From positions 1,467,501 to 1,531,500 of the forward strand of contig NZ_CP121017.1 in NCBI RefSeq assembly GCF_041468085.1: a DNA stretch of 64,000 nt. The letters are read 5' to 3'. This DNA comes from Tistrella mobilis. GTDB lineage: Bacteria > Pseudomonadota > Alphaproteobacteria > Tistrellales > Tistrellaceae. The first letter of the stretch is position 1. Each line of letters opens with the position of its first letter. A model generated the notes under the pieces. The model did no database searches and was not told where the DNA came from. It worked only from the letters and a program-made list of their open reading frames with translations. This document shows, piece by piece, positions 46,109 to 54,794 of this stretch. A program made the position numbers and the translations under genes.

Positions 46109-47431
46109 ATGGCGCGCATCACGGTTCCGAACGATCTGGACGCGCATTGGATGCCGTTCACGGCCAATCGCCAGTTCAAGGCGGCGCCCCGCCTGCTGGT
46201 CGGGGCGAAGGACATGTACTACACCTCGCATGACGGCCGTCAGGTGCTGGACGGCTGCGCGGGGCTGTGGTGCGTGAATGCCGGCCACGGCCGCGACAAG
46301 ATCTCCGAGGCGGTCGCCCGTCAGATCTCGGAGATGGATTATTCGCCCTCGTTCCAGATGGGCCATCCGCTGAGCTTCGAGCTGGCGAGCCGCCTGGTGG
46401 AGCTGGCGCCGGACGGTATCGATCATGTGTTCTACTGCAATTCCGGCTCGGAAGCGGTCGACACGGCGCTGAAGATGGCGCTGGCCTATCACCGCATCCG
46501 CGGCGAGGGCAGCCGTACCCGCCTGATCGGCCGTGAGCGCGGCTATCACGGCGTCGGCTTCGGCGGTATCTCGGTCGGCGGCATCGTCTCCAACCGCAAG
46601 CATTTCGGCACGCTGCTCTCGGGCGTCGACCATCTGCGCCACACCCATGATCTGGCCCGCAACGCCTTCTCGTGGGGTCAGCCCGAGCATGGTGCCGAGC
46701 TGGCCGACGATCTGGAGCGGCTGGTTGCACTGCACGACGCCTCGACCATCGCGGCGGTGATCGTGGAGCCGATCGCGGGCTCGACCGGCGTGCTGATCCC
46801 GCCGAAGGGCTACCTGAAGCGCCTGCGCGAGATCTGCGACCGCCATGGCATCCTGCTGATCTTCGACGAGGTCATCTGCGGCTTCGGCCGGACCGGCAAG
46901 GCCTTCGGCGCCGACAGCTTCGAGGTGACGCCGGATCTGATGACCACCGCCAAGGGCATCACCAATGGTGCGGTGCCGATGGGTGCGGTCTTCGCGAAGA
47001 AGGAGATTTACGACACCTTCATGACCGGGCCCGAGCATCTGATCGAATTCTTCCACGGCTATACCTATTCTGGCCATCCGCTGGCCTGTGCGGCGGCGCT
47101 CGCCACGCTCGACATCTATGCCGAAGAGAAGCTGTTCGATCGGGCGGCGAGCCTGTCGGAGTATTTCGGCAAGGCGGCGCATGCGCTGCGCGATCTGCCG
47201 AATGTCATCGACATCCGCAATTACGGCATGGTCGCCGCGGTCGAGCTGTCGCCGCGTGCGGGTGAGCCGACCAAGCGGGCCTATGAGGTGTTCGTGCGGG
47301 CCTATGAGCAGGGCGTGCTGCTGCGCTTCACCGGCGACATCATCGCGATTTCGCCGCCGCTGATCATCGACGAGGCCCAGATCGACCATCTCTTTGCGGT
47401 CCTGTCCGAGGCGATCAGGACGACCGCCTGA
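46109..47431 (+). CDS. Omega-amino acid:pyruvate aminotransferase (class III)
   Basis: A 440-residue PLP enzyme moving an omega-amino group (beta-alanine, or possibly taurine or a polyamine product) to pyruvate, giving alanine. It has HWMPFTANRQFKAAPRLL, a beta-alanine:pyruvate transaminase hallmark, then YCNSGSEAVDTALKMA, RGYHGVGFGG, IVEPIAGSTGVLIPPKGYL, LIFDEVICGFGRTG and PLP lysine Lys282 in TTAKGITNGAVPMG. AGGAG stands 10 bases before ATG. The repeat array forms its leader. An alanine dehydrogenase gene follows, which would recycle the alanine formed. Confidence 0.92.
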   Translation: MARITVPNDLDAHWMPFTANRQFKAAPRLLVGAKDMYYTSHDGRQVLDGCAGLWCVNAGHGRDKISEAVARQISEMDYSPSFQMGHPLSFELASRLVELAPDGIDHVFYCNSGSEAVDTALKMALAYHRIRGEGSRTRLIGRERGYHGVGFGGISVGGIVSNRKHFGTLLSGVDHLRHTHDLARNAFSWGQPEHGAELADDLERLVALHDASTIAAVIVEPIAGSTGVLIPPKGYLKRLREICDRHGILLIFDEVICGFGRTGKAFGADSFEVTPDLMTTAKGITNGAVPMGAVFAKKEIYDTFMTGPEHLIEFFHGYTYSGHPLACAAALATLDIYAEEKLFDRAASLSEYFGKAAHALRDLPNVIDIRNYGMVAAVELSPRAGEPTKRAYEVFVRAYEQGVLLRFTGDIIAISPPLIIDEAQIDHLFAVLSEAIRTTA

Positions 47432-47581
47432 TCGGGCATCGCTCAATCCATCCGGCGCAACCGTCGCCGATCCGCATCCCCCGCCCGGGCATAGCCCGGG
47501 CGGTGCGGCCCAAGCCGGCACAAGATCCGGCGGCCCGGAGATGCGGAGGCGGCGTTGCGTCATTCCTGGGGAGGAAACACC

Positions 47582-48706
47582 ATGCTTCTGGGCGTGCCCA
47601 AAGAGATCAAGACCGACGAGCACCGGGTCGGCCTGACCCCCGCCGCCGTGCGCGAGCTGGTTCATCATGGCCACAACGTGCTGGTGGAGCAGGGCGCCGG
47701 GCTGGGGGCAGGGCTCGACGATGCGGCCTATGAGGCGGCGGGTGCCACCATCGTGGCCGATGCCGAAGAGGTCTTCGCCCGTGGCGACATGATCGTGAAG
47801 GTCAAGGAGCCGCAGCCGGTGGAATGCCGCAGGCTCCGCCCCGGCCAGCTGCTGTTTACCTATCTGCATCTGGCGCCCGATCCTGAACAGACCCGGCTGC
47901 TTCTGGACAGCGGCGCCACCGCCATCGCCTACGAGACCGTCACCGATGCGGCGGGCCGCCTGCCGCTGCTGGCGCCGATGAGCGAGGTCGCCGGCCGCAT
48001 GTCGGTCCAGGCCGCCGCCCATGCGCTGGAAAAGACCCAGGGCGGGCGCGGGGTGCTGATGGGCGGCGTACCGGGTGTTCGCCCGGCGCGGGTGGTGGTG
48101 CTGGGCGGTGGCGTGGTCGGCACCAATGCCGCGCGGCTCGCCATCGGGCTTGGCGCCGAGGTGGTGGTGATCGACCGTTCGCTCAACCGGCTGAAGGAGC
48201 TGGACGGGCTTTACGGCCCGGCCATGCGCACCCTCTATGCCACGCGTGAGACCATCGAAGAGGCCGTGATTACGGCCGATGCGGTGATCGGCGCGGTGCT
48301 GGTGCCGGGGGCGGCGGCGCCCAAACTGATCGACCGGCCGCTCCTCAGCCGCATGCAGCCGGGGGCGGTGCTGGTCGATGTCGCCATCGACCAGGGCGGC
48401 TGTTTCGAAACCTCGCGCGCCACCACCCATCGCCAGCCGACCTACGAGGTCGACGGCATCGTCCATTACTGCGTCGCCAACATGCCGGGCGGCGTTGCCC
48501 GCACCTCGACCTTCGCGCTCAACAACGCGACCCTGCCTTTCGTGCTGGCGCTGGCCGACAAGGGGGCCGCCCGGGCGCTGGCCGAAGATCCGCATCTGAT
48601 GAACGGTCTGAACGTCCATGCCGGACAGCTGACCATCGAGGCCGTGGCCGAGGCCCAGAACCTGACCGCCGTCACCCCCGCCGACGCGCTCTCGCGCGCC
48701 GCCTGA
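47582..48706 (+). CDS. ald: Alanine dehydrogenase
   Basis: NAD-dependent conversion of L-alanine to pyruvate and ammonia. The 374-residue protein starts [20 protein letters not shown] and has [11 protein letters not shown] with the substrate lysine, [10 protein letters not shown] with the catalytic His, Rossmann motif [22 protein letters not shown], and [25 protein letters not shown] precedes the ATG. It follows the aminotransferase by 150 bp on the same strand; together they convert an omega-amino donor into aldehyde plus free ammonia with pyruvate recycled. Confidence 0.96.
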   Translation: MLLGVPKEIKTDEHRVGLTPAAVRELVHHGHNVLVEQGAGLGAGLDDAAYEAAGATIVADAEEVFARGDMIVKVKEPQPVECRRLRPGQLLFTYLHLAPDPEQTRLLLDSGATAIAYETVTDAAGRLPLLAPMSEVAGRMSVQAAAHALEKTQGGRGVLMGGVPGVRPARVVVLGGGVVGTNAARLAIGLGAEVVVIDRSLNRLKELDGLYGPAMRTLYATRETIEEAVITADAVIGAVLVPGAAAPKLIDRPLLSRMQPGAVLVDVAIDQGGCFETSRATTHRQPTYEVDGIVHYCVANMPGGVARTSTFALNNATLPFVLALADKGAARALAEDPHLMNGLNVHAGQLTIEAVAEAQNLTAVTPADALSRAA

Positions 48707-48745
48707 CGGCCGGCCGGGTTGCTCCCGCCTGAACCTCGCCACCGT

Positions 48746-48778
48746 CCGACGCCCGCAGGCCTGGCCTGCGGGCGTCGG
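48746..48778 (+). terminator. Terminator after ald
   Basis: A 15-bp perfect stem CCGACGCCCGCAGGC/GCCTGCGGGCGTCGG with a CTG loop lies 40 bases after ald and is followed by TTCGTTTCC. It probably ends the aminotransferase-ald transcript and lies before the convergent MFS gene. Confidence 0.75.
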
Positions 48779-48808
48779 TTCGTTTCCGGGGCAGCTGCCA
48801 TGACCGGA

Positions 48809-50275
48809 TCACACCCCCCGCCGCGTCAACCTGAACGCCGCGATGATGCCGATCAGACCCACCGGCAGGAAGGCGGCGAAGACCCAGAAGCCGACGGTTT
48901 CCGCCGTGGCGGGTTCGGGCAGGGCGCCGGCATGGGCGCCGCCGAAGCCTGAGAGATTGGCGGCGATGCCGGCGGCCGCGGCGCCCAGCGCATAGCCCAG
49001 GATCTGCATGGTCGGCACGGCCGAGGAGGCGCTTTCGCGGACCTCTTCGGGTACGGCAGAGACGATCCGGCGGACCAGGAAGGCCCAGCACATGCCGAAG
49101 CCGATGCCCTGAGCGGTCGCGAAGGGGGCCACCATCCACAGCTCGCCATGGGGCACGACCAGCGCGAAGCCGGCGACACCGGCCACGATCACCAGGGCGC
49201 CGATGCGGATCAGCCAGGGCTCCAGCCGGGCGCCGGCGCCCGAGAGCAGGATGGCGGCCAGCGTCCAGGCCACGCTTTCGATCGCGACCAGATAGCCCGC
49301 GGTCAGGGCGTCTGCCCCATGCAGCACCACGAACAGGATCGGGCCGTAAACGGTGAAGGGCACGGTTGCCGCCGAAAGCGTCAGCACCATGGCGAGCCCC
49401 ATGCCCTGGCGGCGGCGGAGATCGAGCGCACCCGGCGGCAGCAGGCCCTGGCCAAGGGGGGCCCGGCCGTCCCGGCGGAAGAACAGGGTGAGCAGGGCAA
49501 GGCCGCCCAGGCCCGTGACGGCTGCGGTCGCCACATCGCCGGTCACCCCGGCGGTCGCCACTGCCAGCACCGCCACGATCAGCAGGGCCAGCCGGCCGGT
49601 GGGGACCGCGGCCGAGGGCAGGGCATGGGCGTCGCCCGATCCGGCGGCCGCCTCGGCCGCCGCGGTCACCCGGCGGAGCAGCAGCCCGCCCGCCACCGCC
49701 ACCAGGGCAGCCTGGGCGCCGAAGGCCCAGAAGGCGCCGCGCCAGAGCCCGGCATCGGCAAACAGCCCGCCGACCAGCGGCCCGGCCAGGGCGGACGCCC
49801 CCCACAACCCCGACATGATCGCATAGAGCCGGGGCCAGAGCCTGGGTTCGTAAAGCCTGGAGACCGAGACATGGGCAAGCGCCACCAGCATGCCGCCGCC
49901 CAGCCCCTGGACCAGCCGGCCGGCAAGCAGCGTGCCCATATCGGGGGCGACGGCGCTGATGACGCAGCCGATGGCGAAGGTGGTGGCGGCCAGGGTGGTC
50001 GCCCGGCCCAGCCCGGCGGCGCGTGCCGCAAGCCCGGTGCAGGCGCCGGCCACGATCGAGCCCAGTTCGTACAGCGCGAGCGCCCAGTTCACCCAGGCGA
50101 GCCCGCCGATCTCCATCGTCACCGCCGGCATCACGGTCGTGGTCAGCAGGCTGTCGGCGGCATGCAACCAGATGCCCAGGCACAGCACCATGAAGGCGCC
50201 GAAACGTCCGCCGCGGCGGATCTCGGCCCAGTCACCGGCCGGGGTGCCGGTGGTCGTGCGGCCTGCGGGGGACAT
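48809..50275 (-). CDS. MFS multidrug-type efflux transporter (DHA2-like)
   Basis: A 488-residue membrane protein with about 14 hydrophobic helices, the DHA2 (EmrB-like) layout. Helix 1 region has LHAADSLLTTTVMPAV, motif A-like GLAARAAGLGRATTLAATTFAIG, and motif C-like GLWGASALAGPLVGGLFAD in the fifth helix, typical of proton-driven drug exporters. Start at 50275 follows GGAG by 5 bases; an ATG at 50299 is possible. It is alone on the minus strand with no adaptor or repressor adjacent, so the substrate is unknown. Confidence 0.88.
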   Translation of the reverse strand: MSPAGRTTTGTPAGDWAEIRRGGRFGAFMVLCLGIWLHAADSLLTTTVMPAVTMEIGGLAWVNWALALYELGSIVAGACTGLAARAAGLGRATTLAATTFAIGCVISAVAPDMGTLLAGRLVQGLGGGMLVALAHVSVSRLYEPRLWPRLYAIMSGLWGASALAGPLVGGLFADAGLWRGAFWAFGAQAALVAVAGGLLLRRVTAAAEAAAGSGDAHALPSAAVPTGRLALLIVAVLAVATAGVTGDVATAAVTGLGGLALLTLFFRRDGRAPLGQGLLPPGALDLRRRQGMGLAMVLTLSAATVPFTVYGPILFVVLHGADALTAGYLVAIESVAWTLAAILLSGAGARLEPWLIRIGALVIVAGVAGFALVVPHGELWMVAPFATAQGIGFGMCWAFLVRRIVSAVPEEVRESASSAVPTMQILGYALGAAAAGIAANLSGFGGAHAGALPEPATAETVGFWVFAAFLPVGLIGIIAAFRLTRRGV

Positions 50276-50414
50276 GGCGGCTCCTTTTTCCAAGTTCAAA
50301 CTTGTTTTAATCCGGCAAATGCCGCTTCACAAGCCCAAACCGCCGGCCCTCCTGTTGGTTGACGCCTGACGCGCTGTCCGATCCTTCCGGCTGTGCTGGG
50401 CCGATCCCGCGCCG

Positions 50415-51677
50415 TCAGAAGCGGAAGCGGTCCAGGGTCAGGCCCTCGATCGGAATTTCGGGCACGCGGCCCGAGACCAGATCTGCCACCACCCGGCCCG
50501 ATCCGGCGGCCATGGTCCAGCCCAGCGTGCCATGGCCGGTGTTGAGGAACAGGTTGCGGAAGCGGGTGGGGCCGATCACCGGCACACCATCGGGGCTGGC
50601 CGGCCTGAGCCCGCACCAGTATTCCGGCACCGCATCGCGGGCGATGTCGGGGAAGACCGCCTGCACGCCCTTCAGGATCGCTTCCGAGCGGATCCTGTTC
50701 AGGCCGAGATCATAGCCGGCAAGCTCTGCCGTGCCGGCGGCGCGCAGCCGGTCGCCCAACCGGGTGAACACGATCCGGCGGGCGTCGTCGGTCAGGCTGC
50801 CCCGGGGCGCGTCGTTGCGCCCGGCGACGTTCAGCGTCACCGAATAGCCCTTCAGGGGATAGACCGGCAGGCGGATGCCGATCCGGCGCAGCAGCAGCGG
50901 CGTATAGCTGCCCATGGCGGCAACGACGGCATCGGCCTCGATCTGCGTGCCCATGTCCAGCCGTATGGCGGTCACCCGGTCGCCGCTGGTTTCCAGCATC
51001 TCGACACTCCGGCCATAGAGCAGGCGACCGCCCCTGGCGGCAACGGCGTCAGCCAGCCGGGCGGTGAACAGATGCGCATCCCCCTGCTCGTCGATCGGGC
51101 TCAACACGCCGCCGGCCAGCCGGCCCTGCACCGGTGCCAGGGCGGGTTCATGGGCGACGCACCCGGCCGGGTCCAGCACCTGATGAGGGATGCCGAGCGT
51201 GCGGTCCAGCTCCGCCGCATGCCGGCAGGCATGCCCGAAACCTTTCTGATCCTCGAACACATGCAGGATGCCGCGGTGCGCCTCGTCATAGGCGAAGCCT
51301 TCCGCGGCGCGGATCGCTTTCATGCCGTCGAGCGAATAGCGGGCAAGCCGCCAGGCGCGTTCGGTGTTGCGGCGGGCAGCCGCGCGGGTGCAATTGGCCA
51401 GGAACCGCAGGCCGAAGCGCCAGAGATCCGGATCGGCGCGCCAGCGGAACACCAGCGGCGCATCCTCGCGCAGCAGCCATCCGGGCAACGATTTCAGCGT
51501 GACGGGGTTTGCCCAGGGTTCGGCATGGCTGGGGCTGATCTGGCCGCCATTGGCGAAACTGGTCTCAAGCCCCGGCCCCATCCTGCGGTCGACGACCGTG
51601 ACCTCATGCCCCTGATCGGCAAGGTGCCAGGCGGTGGCCATGCCCACCACACCGGCGCCCAGAACCACCACCTTCAC
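50415..51677 (-). CDS. dadA: D-amino acid dehydrogenase small subunit
   Basis: FAD enzyme of 420 residues that oxidises D-amino acids (mainly D-alanine) to 2-oxo acids, passing electrons to the respiratory chain. The N terminus VKVVVLGAGVVGMATAWHLADQGHEVTVVDRR is the FAD Rossmann fold. SFANGGQISPSHAEPWANP is the DadA signature. The C-terminal GLRPASPDGVPVIGPTRFRNLFLNTGHGTLGWTMAAGSG is the second FAD contact. The GTG start at 51677 has AAGGAGG 11 bases upstream. It is not followed by alanine racemase, but ald lies 2 kb away, so alanine use may be linked. Confidence 0.93.
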   Translation of the reverse strand: MKVVVLGAGVVGMATAWHLADQGHEVTVVDRRMGPGLETSFANGGQISPSHAEPWANPVTLKSLPGWLLREDAPLVFRWRADPDLWRFGLRFLANCTRAAARRNTERAWRLARYSLDGMKAIRAAEGFAYDEAHRGILHVFEDQKGFGHACRHAAELDRTLGIPHQVLDPAGCVAHEPALAPVQGRLAGGVLSPIDEQGDAHLFTARLADAVAARGGRLLYGRSVEMLETSGDRVTAIRLDMGTQIEADAVVAAMGSYTPLLLRRIGIRLPVYPLKGYSVTLNVAGRNDAPRGSLTDDARRIVFTRLGDRLRAAGTAELAGYDLGLNRIRSEAILKGVQAVFPDIARDAVPEYWCGLRPASPDGVPVIGPTRFRNLFLNTGHGTLGWTMAAGSGRVVADLVSGRVPEIPIEGLTLDRFRF

Positions 51678-51845
51678 GAACCGGACCCTCCTTCGGGGCG
51701 ATGGCGGCGGATATGTCGGCGGGCCTGCGACCGCGCGCCGCCTTGTCCGGTGCAGGCGCCCCAGGATATAAGCCCCTCTGGCGCTCGGGCCAAGCTTTCC
51801 GCCAGGATCGACCCACGATACGGACCTCAACCGGAAGGAAGACGG

Positions 51846-52247
51846 ATGACGCGGACGATCTGGATCATCGGCACGCTGGGCGCGCTGATCGCCGTCGCGG
51901 CGGGTGCCTTCGCGACCCACGGGCTGGAGCAGGCGGGGGATCTTCACACCGCGCAGATCGTGCGCACCGGCGCGCTCTACGGCCTGGTTCACTCCCTGGT
52001 GCTGATGATCCTGGCGGTGCTGCGGCCGCTGGTCGATCGCGGCCTGGTCGTGCTGGACGCGCGGCTGCTGATGGCCGCTGCCGGCGCACTGGCCGCCGGT
52101 GCGATCCTGTTTCCCGGCAGTCTCTACCTCTATGCCGCCACCGGCTGGCGGCCGCTGGTCTTCGTGACCCCGGTGGGCGGCACCGCCTTTCTGATCGGCT
52201 GGGTGCTGGCGACGCTGGCGGCGCTGAAGCGGCCGCGGAGGCGCTGA
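51846..52247 (+). CDS. DUF423 family small membrane protein
   Basis: A 133-residue protein with four hydrophobic helices. The N terminus GALIAVAAGAFATHGLEQ and the C-terminal GGTAFLIGWVLATLAAL are typical of DUF423 (YgdD/YwdK). The function of the family is not established. It has GGAAGG upstream of the ATG and is divergent from dadA. Confidence 0.9.
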   Translation: MTRTIWIIGTLGALIAVAAGAFATHGLEQAGDLHTAQIVRTGALYGLVHSLVLMILAVLRPLVDRGLVVLDARLLMAAAGALAAGAILFPGSLYLYAATGWRPLVFVTPVGGTAFLIGWVLATLAALKRPRRR

Positions 52248-52253
52248 TCCATC

Positions 52254-52326
52254 GACGTCGATATATCGACGTCAATGTACCTCCGCCCGACCCGATTACA
52301 TCGATATCGATATATCGATGTCGATG
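52254..52326. promoter_or_regulatory. Paired AT-centred palindromes upstream of moxR
   Basis: A perfect 20-bp palindrome at 52254-52273 (GACGTCGATA and its complement) and a near-perfect 28-bp palindrome at 52299-52326 (arms CATCGAtATCGATA / TATCGATgTCGATG, one mismatch pair) are separated by 25 bp. Both are built from TCGAT steps around a central ATAT. They lie between the DUF423 stop (52247) and the AAA gene (52486). They could bind a dimeric regulator or form cruciforms; no matching regulator gene is adjacent. Confidence 0.7.
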
Positions 52327-52485
52327 CATCTGATCGACCCTCGGGCGTGCATCCGTGTGTGTGACGCAACCCTTGCGCGGTCGAACATCGCTTGAAATTC
52401 TGCTTAATGGTTTAATGCCTTGAACCCACCGGTCGCGATGCTACCCTCTGGCCAGAGATGAGGCTTTCACGGGACCAGACGGGCC

Positions 52486-53367
52486 ATGGACCAGACCACG
52501 CAGCCGGCCAAATTCACGGGCACCGACAGCTACGTCGCGACCGAGGACCTGATGATGGCGGTCAACGCCGCCCTCACCCTCGGCCGTCCGCTGCTGATCA
52601 AGGGCGAGCCCGGCACCGGCAAGACCATGCTGGCGGAAGAGGTGGCGCGCGCCCTTGGCCGGCCGCTTCACCAGTGGCATGTGAAGTCGACCAGCAAGGC
52701 GCAGCAGGGCCTGTACGAATATGACGCCGTCTCGCGCCTGCGCGACAGCCAGCTGGGTGACGACCGGGTCAAGGACGTCAGCAATTACATCCTGCGCGGC
52801 GCGCTGTGGGAGGCCTTCGCCAGCGATGAACCCTCGGTCGTGCTGATCGACGAGATCGACAAGGCCGATATCGAGTTCCCGAACGACCTGCTTCGCGAAC
52901 TCGATCGGATGGAGTTCTACGTCTACGAAACCCGCGAGACCGTCCGCGCCGTCCATCGGCCGCTGGTGATCATCACCTCGAACAACGAGAAAGAGCTGCC
53001 CGACGCCTTCCTGCGCCGCTGCTTCTTCCACTTCATCGCCTTCCCCGATGCCGATACGATGCGCGCCATCGTCGACGTGCATTATCCGGGCATCAAGCAG
53101 ATGCTGGTCAAGGAGGCGCTGGAAATCTTCTTCAGCGTGCGCGAGATGCCCGGGCTGAAGAAGAAGCCCTCCACCTCGGAACTGCTCGACTGGCTGAAGC
53201 TGCTGCTGGCCGAGGATCTGGATGCCGAGACGCTGCGCGAGTCCAAGGACAAGGCCCTGCCGCCGCTTTACGGCGCGCTGATCAAGAACGAGCAGGACGT
53301 GTCGCTGGCCCAGCGCCTGGTGTTCATGGCCCGCCGTCGGGCCGAAGGCCCCGGCCGTCCGGGCTGA
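52486..53367 (+). CDS. MoxR/CoxD-type AAA+ ATPase
   Basis: A 293-residue AAA+ protein with Walker A GEPGTGKT, Walker B VLIDEIDKADIEF, sensor 1 IITSNNEKELPDAFLRRC with the Arg finger, and a C-terminal lid. It belongs to the MoxR branch that works with VWA-domain partners as a metal-insertion or complex-assembly chaperone. The VWA gene follows after 55 bp, the normal pairing. No carbon-monoxide dehydrogenase or other molybdenum enzyme is in this window, so the client is unknown. Confidence 0.9.
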   Translation: MDQTTQPAKFTGTDSYVATEDLMMAVNAALTLGRPLLIKGEPGTGKTMLAEEVARALGRPLHQWHVKSTSKAQQGLYEYDAVSRLRDSQLGDDRVKDVSNYILRGALWEAFASDEPSVVLIDEIDKADIEFPNDLLRELDRMEFYVYETRETVRAVHRPLVIITSNNEKELPDAFLRRCFFHFIAFPDADTMRAIVDVHYPGIKQMLVKEALEIFFSVREMPGLKKKPSTSELLDWLKLLLAEDLDAETLRESKDKALPPLYGALIKNEQDVSLAQRLVFMARRRAEGPGRPG

Positions 53368-53422
53368 GCCCCGGCACAGGGCTGACAGTGGTACACAGGT
53401 CGAGGCGAGAGGGCGGGTCCGG

Positions 53423-54601
53423 ATGCTGATCGATTTCTTCTTCAAGCTTCGCGAGGCGAAGCTGCCGGTCACGATCAATGAATATCTGGTCCTGATCGAG
53501 GGCATGAAGGCCGGGCTCGCCCAGTTCTCCCCTGAGGAGTTCTATTACCTCGCCCGCACCTCGCTGGTGAAGAACGAGAAGCATTTCGACCGCTTCGACC
53601 AGGTCTTCGCCGCCTATTACAAGGGTGCCCAGGCCCATTTCACTGCCATCGAGGGCCAGATCCCCGAGGAATGGCTGCGCAAGCTGGCCGAGAAGCATCT
53701 TACGCCCGAAGAGATGGCCGAGATCGAGGCGCTGGGCGGTTGGGAAAAGCTGATGGAGACGCTGAAACAGCGTCTCGAAGAGCAGAAGGGGCGCCATCAG
53801 GGCGGCAACAAATGGATCGGCACGGCCGGTACCAGCCCCTTCGGCGCCTATGGCTACAACCCGGAAGGCGTGCGCATCGGTCAGGACCGCTCGCGTCATC
53901 GCCGGGCGGTGAAGGTCTGGGATCAGCGCGCCTTCAAGAACTATGACGACGATGTCGAGCTGGGCACGCGCAACATCAAGGTGGCGCTGAAGCGGCTGCG
54001 CGCTTTCGTGCGCGAAGGATCCGACCTGGAACTGGATCTGGATGACACGATCCGTTCCACGGCGCGCAACGCCGGCTGGCTGGACCTGAAGCTTGTGCCG
54101 GAAAAGCGCAACAAGGTGAAGGTGCTGCTGTTTCTGGATGTCGGCGGATCGATGGATGATCATGTCAAGATCTGCGAAGAGCTGTTCAGTGCCGCACGCA
54201 CCGAGCTGAAGCATCTGGAGTATTACTACTTTCACAATTTCATCTACGAGAACGTGTGGAAGGACAATTACCGCCGCTTCTCGGAACGCACCCCCACCAT
54301 GGATGTGCTGAACAAGTTCGGCCCCGACTACAAGGTGATCTTCGTCGGCGATGCGACCATGAGCGCCTACGAAATCGTGATGCCGGGCGGATCGGTCGAG
54401 CATTGGAACGAGGAATCGGGCCAGGTCTGGCTGAAGCGCTTCACCGACCATTTCCCCAAGATGGTCTGGCTGAACCCCGAACCCCAGCAGCGCTGGCGCT
54501 ATACCGAAAGTGCCAAGATCACCCAGAAGCTGATGGAGGACCGGATGTATCCGCTGACCCTCCGCGGCCTGGACGAGGCGTTGCGCTATCTGAGCCGTTG
54601 A
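53423..54601 (+). CDS. CoxE-like VWA domain protein, partner of the AAA+ ATPase
   Basis: A 392-residue protein. The N-terminal part (LREAKLPVTINEYLVLIEGMKAGL) is the CoxE-type helical region, with a charged linker (EEQKGRHQGGNKWIGTAGTSPFGAYGYNPEG). The C-terminal VWA domain has LLFLDVGGSMDDHVKICEELF, so the MIDAS motif reads DxGxS in place of DxSxS, and FVGDATMSAYEI as the distal part. Such proteins act as adaptors for MoxR ATPases. It follows the ATPase gene directly on the same strand. Confidence 0.88.
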   Translation: MLIDFFFKLREAKLPVTINEYLVLIEGMKAGLAQFSPEEFYYLARTSLVKNEKHFDRFDQVFAAYYKGAQAHFTAIEGQIPEEWLRKLAEKHLTPEEMAEIEALGGWEKLMETLKQRLEEQKGRHQGGNKWIGTAGTSPFGAYGYNPEGVRIGQDRSRHRRAVKVWDQRAFKNYDDDVELGTRNIKVALKRLRAFVREGSDLELDLDDTIRSTARNAGWLDLKLVPEKRNKVKVLLFLDVGGSMDDHVKICEELFSAARTELKHLEYYYFHNFIYENVWKDNYRRFSERTPTMDVLNKFGPDYKVIFVGDATMSAYEIVMPGGSVEHWNEESGQVWLKRFTDHFPKMVWLNPEPQQRWRYTESAKITQKLMEDRMYPLTLRGLDEALRYLSR

Positions 54602-54794
54602 CGCTTACGTCATCGGGCTTGATGGTTGCGCCAGACGGGCCTTCGACGCTATAGTTGCACCCAACGGACCGCGAGAACGACGGTTCGAAAATCGTGCCAC
54701 GAAAATCAAACGGCCAGGGGCTGACCCGGCCTGTCGGAACACGCCGCCGGTCTGACCAGGCGGCGCTGTCTGCCTGTTTTCGAATGGTGGCACG

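Noticed and set aside
45618-46277. Plus-strand open frames through the 69-71 bp repeats, encoding repeated Ala/Arg-rich peptides
   Set aside because: The units change from 69 to 71 bp, which shifts the frame within the array. Several frames are open on both strands only because of base composition. No ribosome site is apparent.
45638-48742. Very long open frame (1034 codons) on the minus strand opposite the aminotransferase and ald
   Set aside because: It is a G+C-rich antisense shadow: His/Arg/Gly-rich with no family motif, and it covers the repeats and two certain genes on the other strand.
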